Assembly: GCA_018713375.1 (NCBI GenBank)
Contig: DVOV01000095.1
Coordinates: 1-19,033 of the forward strand
Direction: 5' to 3'
DNA: 19,033 nucleotides
Source of the DNA: Candidatus Scatomorpha stercorigallinarum
GTDB lineage: Bacteria > Bacillota_A > Clostridia > Oscillospirales > Oscillospiraceae
In this document: positions 6,521-12,912 of the stretch, one piece after another
Layout: each line of letters starts with the position of its first letter
Position numbering within the stretch: the first letter of the stretch is position 1
Position numbers and translations under genes: made by a program
The notes under the pieces: model-generated
The model's database searches: none
Told to the model about the DNA's origin: nothing
What the model saw: the letters and a program-made list of their open reading frames with translations, nothing else

Positions 6521-7450
6521 TCACTCCCGCCATTTGACGGCCCGGGCCTGGACCTTCCCGACCAGGGCGTTGAGCACCGTCACCACCAGGCCGATGCAGA
6601 CGATGCCGGCCACGGCGTGAGTGTAGTTGGCGTAGGTGATGCTGTTCTGAATATAATAGCCCATGCCGTGCGTGGCGCCCATCAGCTCGGCGAAGTTGAG
6701 CATCAGCAGCGAAGTGGTGACGCTCACGCGCAGCCCGGAGATGATCCCCGGCAGGATATATGGCAGCAGCACGCGGAAGAGCATGGTGCCGTCCCCCAGG
6801 TCGAGCATTTTGGCGCTGTCCAGTATGCGCCGGTCCATGCCGGCCACACGGTTGATGGTGGTGAGCAGGGCGGGCCAGAAAACGCCCAGCACGATGACCG
6901 CCGCGGAGGCGCTGCGGAAGGAGGGCATGATGGCCACCAGATAGGGCGAGAACACCACCGGCGGAATGGGCGCGAGGACATTGGCGATGGGGTAGACGAA
7001 GTCCCGCAGGCGCCCGTACCAGCCCGCGGCCAGGCCGCAGACGATGGCGGCGGCCATGCCGATGGCAAACCCCGTCACCAGCAGCTGCAGGGAGTAGAGG
7101 ATGTTGAGCGCGAGCACGTCCCATTGCTCGCGGAAGGTGTCGAACACGTTCTCCGGCTCCGGCACCAGTACCGGGTGGGCGGCGCCGGTGACGGAGGTGA
7201 AGATCTCCCAGGCGATGAGCAGCAGCCATACAAATGATATTATATCACAAAGCCCGCTGGCATTGGTACCTTTTCTTTGCCTCCTGCGCAGGAAATATAC
7301 GAACAGCAGTTCGATGACGGCCATCGCCGCCAGCAGCGCCCAGGGCTCGGCCACCCCGCTGCGCTGTTTGGGCGCGAAGAGCACGATGCCGGCCAGCACT
7401 AGCGGCAGGATATGTATCAGCGCCAGGCGGCGCTTCAGCTTTGCTCTCAT
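6521..7450 (-). CDS. ABC transporter permease, nitrate/sulfonate/taurine type
   Basis: This 309-residue integral membrane protein has hydrophobic segments at about 9-26, 36-54, 69-85, 115-142, 150-175, 183-198, 236-256 and near the C-terminus. The EAA loop that docks on the ATPase is visible at 211-235 (DSAKMLDLGDGTMLFRVLLP, then YILPG), as in the SsuC/TauC/NrtB class. The N-terminus carries two extra membrane spans and a basic loop (RRRQRK, 55-60) before the standard permease core, somewhat longer than many SsuC proteins. The ATG at 7450 overlaps the ATPase stop as ATGA; an in-frame reading further upstream would lie inside the ATPase gene. It works with the adjacent ATPase and lipoprotein to import a small solute. 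The substrate class is not specific enough to name. Confidence 0.9.
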   Translation of the reverse strand: MRAKLKRRLALIHILPLVLAGIVLFAPKQRSGVAEPWALLAAMAVIELLFVYFLRRRQRKGTNASGLCDIISFVWLLLIAWEIFTSVTGAAHPVLVPEPENVFDTFREQWDVLALNILYSLQLLVTGFAIGMAAAIVCGLAAGWYGRLRDFVYPIANVLAPIPPVVFSPYLVAIMPSFRSASAAVIVLGVFWPALLTTINRVAGMDRRILDSAKMLDLGDGTMLFRVLLPYILPGIISGLRVSVTTSLLMLNFAELMGATHGMGYYIQNSITYANYTHAVAGIVCIGLVVTVLNALVGKVQARAVKWRE

Positions 7451-8223
7451 TTTTCCACCTCCCCGCCCATCAGCGCGAGCAGCCTCTCCCGGGCGGCGGC
7501 GAACTCCGCCGTCTTCGTCACCGCGGAGCCGCAGCGCGGGCGCGGGAACTCCACGGCCAGCTCGCCGGCCACGGCCCGCGGGCGCATGCAGATGACGCGC
7601 CCGGAGAGCAGCAGCGCCTCGTTGATGTCGTGCGTGACGAAAATGACGGTCTTGCGCTCGCCAGGCGCGTTCTCCCACACGCGCTCGATGAGCCGCTGCA
7701 GCTGGGCGCGGGTCTGCACATCGAGGGCGCTGAAGGGCTCGTCGAGCAGCAGCGTGCCCGCGTCCACGGCCAGCGCGCGGGCGATGGCCGCCCGCTGGGC
7801 CATGCCGCCGCTGAGCTGATAGGGATAGAGCCCCGCCGCGTCGGCGAGCTCCACCGTTTGCAGCAGCGCGTCTGCGCGCTCGGCGCTCTCCGCGCGCGAG
7901 AGGCCCCTGTGCGTCTGCCTCATGGCGAAAATAACGTTGCCGCGCACCGTCTGCCAGGGGAACAGCCCCCCTGTCTGGAACACGATCATGCGCCCGCGCC
8001 CGGGCACGGAGGCCGGCTCGCCGCCGATGGTGACGCTGCCGGAGCCCGGCTCCTCCAGCCCGGCCAGCAGCCGCAGCAGCGTGCTCTTGCCGCAGCCTGA
8101 CCTGCCCACGGCGGAGAGGAACTCCCCGCCGTGGACAGAAAAGCTCACGTGCTCGAGCGCCTTCACCTCCCCGGCGGGGCCGGGGTAGGCGAAGCTGAGG
8201 TCATTGAGCTCGATATACGCCAT
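7447..8223 (-). CDS. ABC transporter ATP-binding protein, nitrate/sulfonate/taurine type
   Basis: This 258-residue ATPase has the full motif set: Walker A GRSGCGKST (40-48), Q-loop at Gln83 (VFQTGGLFPW), signature LSGGMAQRAAIARAL (137-151), Walker B TLLLDEP (157-163) with Glu162, D-loop SALD, and the switch His198 (VTHD). FQTGGLFPW instead of the more usual FQ..LLPW is a small variation of the SsuB/TauB/NrtD pattern. Its start overlaps the binding-protein stop by one base (TGATG) and its end overlaps the permease start by four, so the three subunits are translationally coupled. It drives import by ATP hydrolysis at the inner face of the membrane. Confidence 0.95.
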   Translation of the reverse strand: MAYIELNDLSFAYPGPAGEVKALEHVSFSVHGGEFLSAVGRSGCGKSTLLRLLAGLEEPGSGSVTIGGEPASVPGRGRMIVFQTGGLFPWQTVRGNVIFAMRQTHRGLSRAESAERADALLQTVELADAAGLYPYQLSGGMAQRAAIARALAVDAGTLLLDEPFSALDVQTRAQLQRLIERVWENAPGERKTVIFVTHDINEALLLSGRVICMRPRAVAGELAVEFPRPRCGSAVTKTAEFAAARERLLALMGGEVEK

Positions 8224-9371
8224 CAGCTGTTGTGTCCCGCGAAATACTCGCTCAGGTCCTGCCAGAGGGCGTTGTCCGGCTCGCGCTCCATCAGGCGCTC
8301 AAGGGCCGTGGAGTAGACGTCCGTCACCACGTACTGGTCCCAATCGACGCCGGTGTCCTCCACCTCGCCGATGTTCACCATCGCCTGGTAAAACTCGACG
8401 CAGGCGTCCTTGTCCGGGTCAAGGCTGACGCGCATGACGGGCGTGTAGCCCTCCGTGCCGTAGAGCTGGGCCTGCAGGAAGTCGCGATCCTCGCCGGAGT
8501 AGTCCTCCAGTATATCCAGCGTCTCCTCCATGTTGTTCAGGTAGTACTCATAGCCGCGCAGGTTGGCGATCTCAAAGCGCACCAGCGCCTCGAAATTTTC
8601 CTCATAGGTGGCCTCGTTGCAGGCCTGGCGGCAGCAGGGATAGGGGTCCACGAACTGCTTGACGGTGCCCACCAGGGCCGCGCCGTACTGGTCGGCGTAA
8701 TAGCCGAGGCAGGAGTTGGTGATGCAGTAGTCATATTCGCCCTTCACGCAGCCCTCAATGGCGGGGATGGCGTCGTTGACATAGACGAAGGTGATGTCCG
8801 CGCCCTCGCCCGGGGCGCCGAAGGTATAGCCCTGCTCCATGATGTAGTTTTTCAGCACCATCTGGCCGGTCTCCGGCATCTGGCAGGCGATGGTCTTGCC
8901 CAGCAGGTCCTCCAGGCCGGTGATCTCCGGCGTGCCGGCCGCGGCCATGATCTCGCTGCCCTCGCCGACGGTGCCGCCGAACACGCGCAGCGTGGTGGTG
9001 CCCTGGGCGATAAAGGTGGCGGCAGCCGTGCTGGAGAAGAGGTAGACGTCGAGATCGCCAGTGGAGACGGCCATATAGGCGTCGTTCATGCTGGAGACCT
9101 TCTCAAAATCGATCTCCACGCCCTCCTCGTCGAAGTAGCCGAGGGCGTCGGCCACCAGGACGCCGACCGGCTTCACGGCCGTGCCGAGCAGGCCAACGGT
9201 CAGCGGGGCCACTTCCGCGTCCTCCGCCGGGGCCCCGCTCTCCGCGGCCGGCTCTTCGGACACGGCGGCGGGCTCTTCGCTCTCCGCGGCCGGGGCCTCG
9301 CCGCAGGCGGCGAGCGCCAGGGCCATGCACGCTGCGAGCAGCAGCGCCAGGAACTTGCTGAACTTTTTTAT
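8223..9371 (-). CDS. ABC transporter substrate-binding lipoprotein (NMT1/SsuA-like), apparent ATA start
   Basis: Counting from an ATA codon at 9371-9369, the product has 382 residues: a basic n-region (KKFSK), a hydrophobic stretch and the lipobox LAAC at 20-23, so Cys23 would be lipidated. A low-complexity acidic Ala/Glu/Pro linker (about 25-51) is followed by a periplasmic-binding fold: VGLLGTAVKPVGVLVADALG (59-78), STGDLDVYLFSS (103-114) and LLGKTIACQMPETGQ (156-170). Cysteines are notable in PYPCCRQAC (243-251) and CITNSC. No ATG, GTG or TTG lies at a usable distance from the excellent AAGGAGG site, whereas ATA lies eight bases from it exactly where the lipoprotein should begin. An in-frame TTG further upstream has no binding site. 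The family imports nitrate, sulfonates, taurine or thiamine precursors; the ligand here is unknown. Confidence 0.88.
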   Translation of the reverse strand: MKKFSKFLALLLAACMALALAACGEAPAAESEEPAAVSEEPAAESGAPAEDAEVAPLTVGLLGTAVKPVGVLVADALGYFDEEGVEIDFEKVSSMNDAYMAVSTGDLDVYLFSSTAAATFIAQGTTTLRVFGGTVGEGSEIMAAAGTPEITGLEDLLGKTIACQMPETGQMVLKNYIMEQGYTFGAPGEGADITFVYVNDAIPAIEGCVKGEYDYCITNSCLGYYADQYGAALVGTVKQFVDPYPCCRQACNEATYEENFEALVRFEIANLRGYEYYLNNMEETLDILEDYSGEDRDFLQAQLYGTEGYTPVMRVSLDPDKDACVEFYQAMVNIGEVEDTGVDWDQYVVTDVYSTALERLMEREPDNALWQDLSEYFAGHNS

Positions 9372-9379
9372 TTTGTTTT

Positions 9380-9386
9380 CCTCCTT
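9380..9386 (-). promoter_or_regulatory. Ribosome binding site for the lipoprotein with the ATA start
   Basis: AAGGAGG on the minus strand, eight bases before ATA (9371-9369), is as strong as any ribosome binding site in the window. Its position, together with the signal peptide that begins right after the ATA, fixes the translation start despite the missing ATG. Confidence 0.75.
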
Positions 9387-9418
9387 GTTTTTTATGTCAA
9401 AAATTTTGGGAGAACGTA

Positions 9419-10537
9419 TCAATAGCGCGACGCGCGGCCGCCGTTGCCCCTGCCCTCGTCCATCATGCCGAAGTTCTCGAGGAAGAAGGTGCGGGCCTTG
9501 AGGGCGTATTTCTCCGCCACGGCGTCGAGGGCCTCGTCCACCACGGCGGCCATATCCTCGGCCCGGGCGGCGGCGCGGGCGTTGATTATCACGGAGATGG
9601 CGGCGTACCCCTTCGCCAGGGCGTGGTCGCAGACGACGTCGTAGTCGATGCCGATGAGGCTGGCCTTGAAATAGTCCCCGCCCTCGCCGGAGGCGAACAT
9701 CTTCAGGTGCGGGACGTTGCCGCCCTTTTCCCTCAGCCCGGCGCGGATGGCCTCGAAGAGGTCCATGAGCACGGCGTTGAAGTCGGTGTTCTTGTCCTCG
9801 CGCTGCTCGAACCAGACGCGGCGGTTGTACCAGCTGAGCATGCGCTCGGCGGCCATGAAGGCCTCGCTGCCGTAGCCTATCTCGCGGTGCTCGGCGGCGG
9901 AGGTGTGGGTCATGATGTAGTCCACCACGGCGTCCACGCCCTCGCCGGTCCTGGCGGACATGGCAAAGAGCGGCGTTTCCGGGTGCAGGGTACCGATGAG
10001 CTCCAGGCACTTCGCCTTATGGGCAGCGTCGATGGTGTCTGTCTTGTTGAGGACGATCACGTCGGCCTCCGCCATCTGCGCGTCGAGCAGGAAGCGCATC
10101 TCCGCGGGCAGGTTGATGTCGTTGCCTTTGTCCATCAGCATCTTCAGCCGCTCGGGATCGACGATGCACATGAAGGGCATCAGCTCAAACTCGTCGCCCT
10201 CCTTCTCCTTCGTCTGTAAATACACATGGTCGAGCGCGCCGATGCCGCAGCCGGGGATGTCGGAGAAGATGACCGTGGCCCCGCCGTCTATCAGCTGGTG
10301 CAGCTTGTCGATGAGGTTCTCGTGCTGGTAGCAGATGCAGTTGCCGGCGATGGAGGTGGTGAGCACGCCGCTCTCGGCGGTGAAGTCCGCGTCCACGATG
10401 TTGCCCGCGCCCAGGTCGTTGGCGAGGATGGCCGCCTTGCCGTATCTCGCGTTGATGCTGCGCGCGAAAGCCAGCATGCTCGTCGTCTTGCCCGCGCCGA
10501 GGAAGCCGCTGGTCACCATGTACTTTGTTTTCTGCAT
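9419..10537 (-). CDS. CobW/HypB-like (G3E) P-loop GTPase
   Basis: This 372-residue protein has Walker A GFLGAGKTTS (11-20), a Walker B-like VIFSDIPGCG (89-98) and the guanine-specificity motif NKTD (164-167), the pattern of G3E GTPases that insert metals or cofactors or serve as enzyme chaperones (CobW, HypB, UreG, MeaB). The metal-binding GCxCC loop of COG0523 proteins is altered to GNCICY (65-70), leaving a CxC pair. An extended C-terminal half (about 200-372) follows and contains no domain I can name. A GTG at 10555 is in frame, but GGAAAGGAG sits six bases before the ATG at 10537, which decides the start. It heads the middle block, ahead of the ABC importer. It could load a metal or corrinoid-type cofactor into one of the neighbours; this is inference from family and position. 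Confidence 0.88.
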   Translation of the reverse strand: MQKTKYMVTSGFLGAGKTTSMLAFARSINARYGKAAILANDLGAGNIVDADFTAESGVLTTSIAGNCICYQHENLIDKLHQLIDGGATVIFSDIPGCGIGALDHVYLQTKEKEGDEFELMPFMCIVDPERLKMLMDKGNDINLPAEMRFLLDAQMAEADVIVLNKTDTIDAAHKAKCLELIGTLHPETPLFAMSARTGEGVDAVVDYIMTHTSAAEHREIGYGSEAFMAAERMLSWYNRRVWFEQREDKNTDFNAVLMDLFEAIRAGLREKGGNVPHLKMFASGEGGDYFKASLIGIDYDVVCDHALAKGYAAISVIINARAAARAEDMAAVVDEALDAVAEKYALKARTFFLENFGMMDEGRGNGGRASRY

Positions 10538-10552
10538 ATCTTTCTCCTTTCC

Positions 10553-10571
10553 CACGTCCCGTCAGGACGTG
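10553..10571 (-). promoter_or_regulatory. Perfect inverted repeat just upstream of the GTPase ribosome binding site
   Basis: CACGTCC (10553-10559) and GGACGTG (10565-10571) form a perfect 7-base-pair stem around a 5-base loop. The stem ends about three bases before the GGAAAGGAG site of the GTPase gene. In RNA it could limit or stabilise translation initiation; in DNA it could be a protein-binding site. The sequence alone does not separate these. Confidence 0.45.
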
Positions 10572-10577
10572 CTCCAT

Positions 10578-10596
10578 TATTGGACTTGGTCTAATA
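10578..10596. promoter_or_regulatory. 19-bp near-perfect palindrome, candidate operator of the GTPase/ABC operon
   Basis: TATTGGAC-TTG-GTCTAATA reads the same on both strands with one mismatched pair in eight. It lies in the gap between the sirtuin terminator and the GTPase gene, where a promoter is expected. The size and symmetry fit a TetR-type operator, and the operon downstream encodes both a TetR and a PadR protein. I found no convincing -35/-10 pair here, so the promoter may be activator-dependent or poorly matched. Confidence 0.5.
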
Positions 10597-10607
10597 TATC
10601 GCCCGCG

Positions 10608-10633
10608 TAAAAGCCGGCGTTTGCCGGCTTTTA
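10608..10633 (-). terminator. Intrinsic terminator at the end of the sirtuin gene
   Basis: TAAAAGCCGGC (10608-10618) and GCCGGCTTTTA (10623-10633) form a perfect 11-base-pair stem around a 4-base loop, and on the minus strand the stem ends in a TTTT run. The stem begins inside the sirtuin TAA stop codon. Being symmetrical it could also act on the plus strand, but no plus-strand gene is supported here. Confidence 0.8.
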
Positions 10634-11374
10634 CGGCCAGATGCGGGAAAATACCTCCGCAATGGGTGCGTTTATGACCAGCGCCGCCCGCTCATCGTAG
10701 GGCGTGGGCTCGTCGTTGACGATGACGAGCTTCCCCTTATAGCGGTCGAGCAGGCGCGGCGCGCTGCTCACTTTGAGCGAGGTGCCGCCGGCTATCAGCA
10801 GGTCGGAGCGGTTTATCTCGCGTATGGCGGCCATGGCGAGCTTCATGTCCGGCACCTCGCCGAAGAGCAGGATGCCGGGGCGGATAATGCCGCCGCAAAC
10901 GTCGCAGCGCGGCACGCCGGCGCAGTCCGCCACCACCTCCGGCGGGAAGCGCTTGCCGCAGCCGGGGCAGGTGTTGATATACACGTTGCCGTGGATGTCG
11001 ATGACGTTTTTGCTCCCCGCGCGCTGGTGGAGGTTGTCCGCGTTCTGCGTAATGATGCACTTGATAAGCCCGGCACTCTCCATCTCCGCGAGCGCGTAGT
11101 GGACGCTGTTGGGCGGCGCGGCGAGGTTCAGGAGCTTCGTGCGGTAGAAGTCGAAGAACTCCTCCGGGTGCTCCTCATAGAATCCGGGCGTCAGCATCTC
11201 CTCCGGCGAGGCGCTGTATTCGCTGGGCCGGTTGTAGAGCCCGCGCGCCTGGCTGCGGAAGTCCACCAGGCCGCTGTCGGTGGAGACGCCCGCGCCGCCG
11301 AAAAAAACGGCGTAACGGGCCTCCGCGAGCATTTTACGCAGCTCGCGGCATTTGCCCTGCGTTATTTCATCCAT
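10631..11374 (-). CDS. cobB: NAD-dependent protein deacylase (sirtuin, SIR2 family)
   Basis: This 247-residue protein has the complete sirtuin core: the NAD-binding GAGVSTDSGLVDFR (27-40), QNADNLHQRAG (110-120, normally QNIDGLH), catalytic His128 in IHGN, zinc cysteines CPGC (136-139) and CDVC (157-160), and GTSLKVSSAPRLL (197-209). It removes acyl groups from lysines using NAD. It is the last gene of the radical SAM/CoA ligase set, eight bases after the DUF1858 gene and directly before a terminator. Because bacterial CobB is known to reactivate acylated AMP-forming acyl-CoA synthetases, control of the CoA ligase in this operon is an attractive inference. The ATG at 11374 lacks a clear ribosome binding site, so translation is probably coupled to the gene before it. 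The longer in-frame reading to 11494 overlaps that gene and is rejected. Confidence 0.95.
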   Translation of the reverse strand: MDEITQGKCRELRKMLAEARYAVFFGGAGVSTDSGLVDFRSQARGLYNRPSEYSASPEEMLTPGFYEEHPEEFFDFYRTKLLNLAAPPNSVHYALAEMESAGLIKCIITQNADNLHQRAGSKNVIDIHGNVYINTCPGCGKRFPPEVVADCAGVPRCDVCGGIIRPGILLFGEVPDMKLAMAAIREINRSDLLIAGGTSLKVSSAPRLLDRYKGKLVIVNDEPTPYDERAALVINAPIAEVFSRIWP

Positions 11375-11382
11375 GTATAAGT

Positions 11383-11592
11383 TCAACCGCGGATAACGGC
11401 GTTGAGCGCGCCCACGAGCTCGTCGGGGTCGGCGTGGATGTCCGCCGCCAGCTGGTCCATGGTCCACATAACGGTGTCCTCGTTCACGCAGCAAAGCCCC
11501 ATGCTCATCAGCGTGCCATAGATCTGCGGGAAAAATTCCAGCGCCTGGCCCACGGTGGTGCTGCGGTCAATGCCCATTTTCCTCACGGTCAT
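11383..11592 (-). CDS. DUF1858 domain protein, 69 residues
   Basis: The protein is a single DUF1858-like helical domain: STTVGQALEFFPQIYGTLMS (10-29), MGLCCVNEDTVMWTMDQLAA, and a closing DELVGALNAVI. DUF1858 domains occur alone or fused to iron-sulfur repair (ScdA-like), hydroxylamine reductase-related and other redox proteins, and usually carry a CxxC-like pair after the GMC turn. Here the pair is CC (residues 33-34), a departure that may alter metal or disulfide chemistry. It follows the second radical SAM gene by six bases and precedes the sirtuin. GAGGAGG stands only one base from the ATG at 11592, so a GTG two codons later (11586) may be the true start; the domain is unaffected. It may be a small redox or scaffold partner for the radical SAM enzymes. 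Confidence 0.85.
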   Translation of the reverse strand: MTVRKMGIDRSTTVGQALEFFPQIYGTLMSMGLCCVNEDTVMWTMDQLAADIHADPDELVGALNAVIRG

Positions 11593-11598
11593 ACCTCC

Positions 11599-12912
11599 TC
11601 AGTTTGTGTAGAGCCGCCTGCCGTCCTCTGCCGTGAGGTGGAAGGCGCAGAATGGGATGACCTCGCAGTTGCTGTTGATGATGTGCACACAGCAGCCGTG
11701 GAGCCGCCCCAGGTCGATGTTCCAGACGTCCTGGAAGCCCATGCCGGAGATGCAGAAGGAGTGCGTCAGCGTGCGCTCGGCGAAGCGCAGCAGCGGCGTG
11801 TCCATCTTTTTTTCCGGCTGGAAACGCCAGCGCTTGTCCGTATATCTGTTGGTCTTTTCCACGAAGTCGGTCTGCTCCGTGTCCGCGCGGTTCTGGTCGA
11901 AGCGGCTGGTGGCGATGAGCTTCCCGTCCCCGTCAAGGTAATAGGTGCTGGAAAAGTCGCAGTGCGGGTCGAACTGCTTGCGCGGCACGAAGTGCTCCAT
12001 CTCCACCTCCGGGCACTGCTCGCAGAGGGCGTGCAGCACGTCGCTGAGGCCGCAGCGGCTCTCGTCCGGCGGCACCTCGCCCGGGAAGCGGCCGAAGTAG
12101 CTCACCGGCTGGAAGTGCACGCCCTTGATGGTGGGTATGTGCGCGCGCGCGAACTCGATGATCTCGCCCAGGCGGTGCAGGTTGACGCCGGGGATGACGA
12201 CGGGCACGAGCAGGATGCCGACGCCGAGCTTTTCGCAGTTTTCAATGGCCCGCAGCTTGATGTCGAGCATGTCCCGCGTGCGTATCTGGCGGTAGATGGC
12301 GTCGTCGAGGCCGTCGAACTGCAGATAGATGAGGTCGAGCCCCGCGTCCTTCAGCGCGCGCAGGTACTCGATGTCGTCCGCTATGCGGATGCCGTTGGTG
12401 TTCACCTGCAGATGCACCACGCCCATGTCCTTGCCGAGCTTTACGATCTCCGGCAGGTCGTCGCGCACCGTGGGCTCGCCGCCGGAGAGCTGCACGCTGC
12501 AAAAGCGGTTGGATCTAAGCGCCGCGGCGTACATGCGGCCGATGTGCTCAAGGTCCGGCTCGAACTTCTCCGCGTTCGCGTCCGCGAAGCAGACGGCGCA
12601 GTTCATGTTGCAGCGGTAGGTTATCTCCAGTATGCTCGTGCAGGTGCCGCTGCGGTGCTCGTCGCAGAGGCCGCAGTCATAGGGGCAGCCGAGCTTTTCC
12701 GGCTTCCCCCTGTCCTTCGCCGGGGCGTGGACGCCCTGGCGCATCCAGCGCTCGTACATGTCCGCGTCGCGCCAGAAGAGGACCTTGAACTCCCCGTGTT
12801 CCGGGCAGGCCTTTATCATATACGCCTTGCCGTCTATGCGCTCGTAGCGGGCGGGTATCTTCTTCAGGCAGATGGGGCAGAGGCTCTCCGTCTCGTGCAG
12901 GATGTCAGCCAT
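11599..12912 (-). CDS. Radical SAM protein of the MJ0619/tetraether-synthase (Tes)-like group
   Basis: This 437-residue enzyme shows a layered cofactor set: an N-terminal rubredoxin-like metal site CPIC (12-15) with CPEHGEF (36-42), an auxiliary-cluster motif GCPYDCGLC (75-83) with a following Cys91, the SAM-cluster motif CNMNCAVC (101-108), SGGEPT (143-148) and NTNGIRI, then a C-terminal Cys region (GMGFQDVWNIDLGRL, CCVHI, IPFC) that could hold another cluster. This arrangement matches the archaeal MJ0619/Tes family, which joins unactivated lipid carbons by radical chemistry, but bacterial relatives may use other substrates. The ATG at 12912 is preferred over an upstream TTG because GAGGG precedes it. 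It overlaps the CoA ligase gene by eight bases, which implies coupled expression, and pairs with the TrsS-like protein upstream. Confidence 0.92.
   Translation of the reverse strand: MADILHETESLCPICLKKIPARYERIDGKAYMIKACPEHGEFKVLFWRDADMYERWMRQGVHAPAKDRGKPEKLGCPYDCGLCDEHRSGTCTSILEITYRCNMNCAVCFADANAEKFEPDLEHIGRMYAAALRSNRFCSVQLSGGEPTVRDDLPEIVKLGKDMGVVHLQVNTNGIRIADDIEYLRALKDAGLDLIYLQFDGLDDAIYRQIRTRDMLDIKLRAIENCEKLGVGILLVPVVIPGVNLHRLGEIIEFARAHIPTIKGVHFQPVSYFGRFPGEVPPDESRCGLSDVLHALCEQCPEVEMEHFVPRKQFDPHCDFSSTYYLDGDGKLIATSRFDQNRADTEQTDFVEKTNRYTDKRWRFQPEKKMDTPLLRFAERTLTHSFCISGMGFQDVWNIDLGRLHGCCVHIINSNCEVIPFCAFHLTAEDGRRLYTN

Noticed and set aside
7451..7678. N-terminal extension of the ABC permease to 7678
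   Set aside because: It lies inside the ATPase gene in another frame and would put an Arg-rich, non-membrane segment before the first span; ATGA coupling at 7447-7450 is the natural start.
9372..10010. N-terminal extension of the substrate-binding lipoprotein up to 10010
   Set aside because: The extension runs out of frame through the GTPase gene and is Arg/Gly-rich; the signal peptide and ribosome binding site place the start at 9371.
10538..10607. Consensus promoter for the GTPase/ABC operon
   Set aside because: AT-rich pieces resembling -10 boxes (TATATT, AATAAT) exist, but none has an acceptable -35 box at 16-18 bases, so no promoter was called.
11375..11494. N-terminal extension of the sirtuin to 11494
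   Set aside because: It overlaps the DUF1858 gene in another frame and is Arg-rich without family similarity; the sirtuin core begins just after the ATG at 11374.
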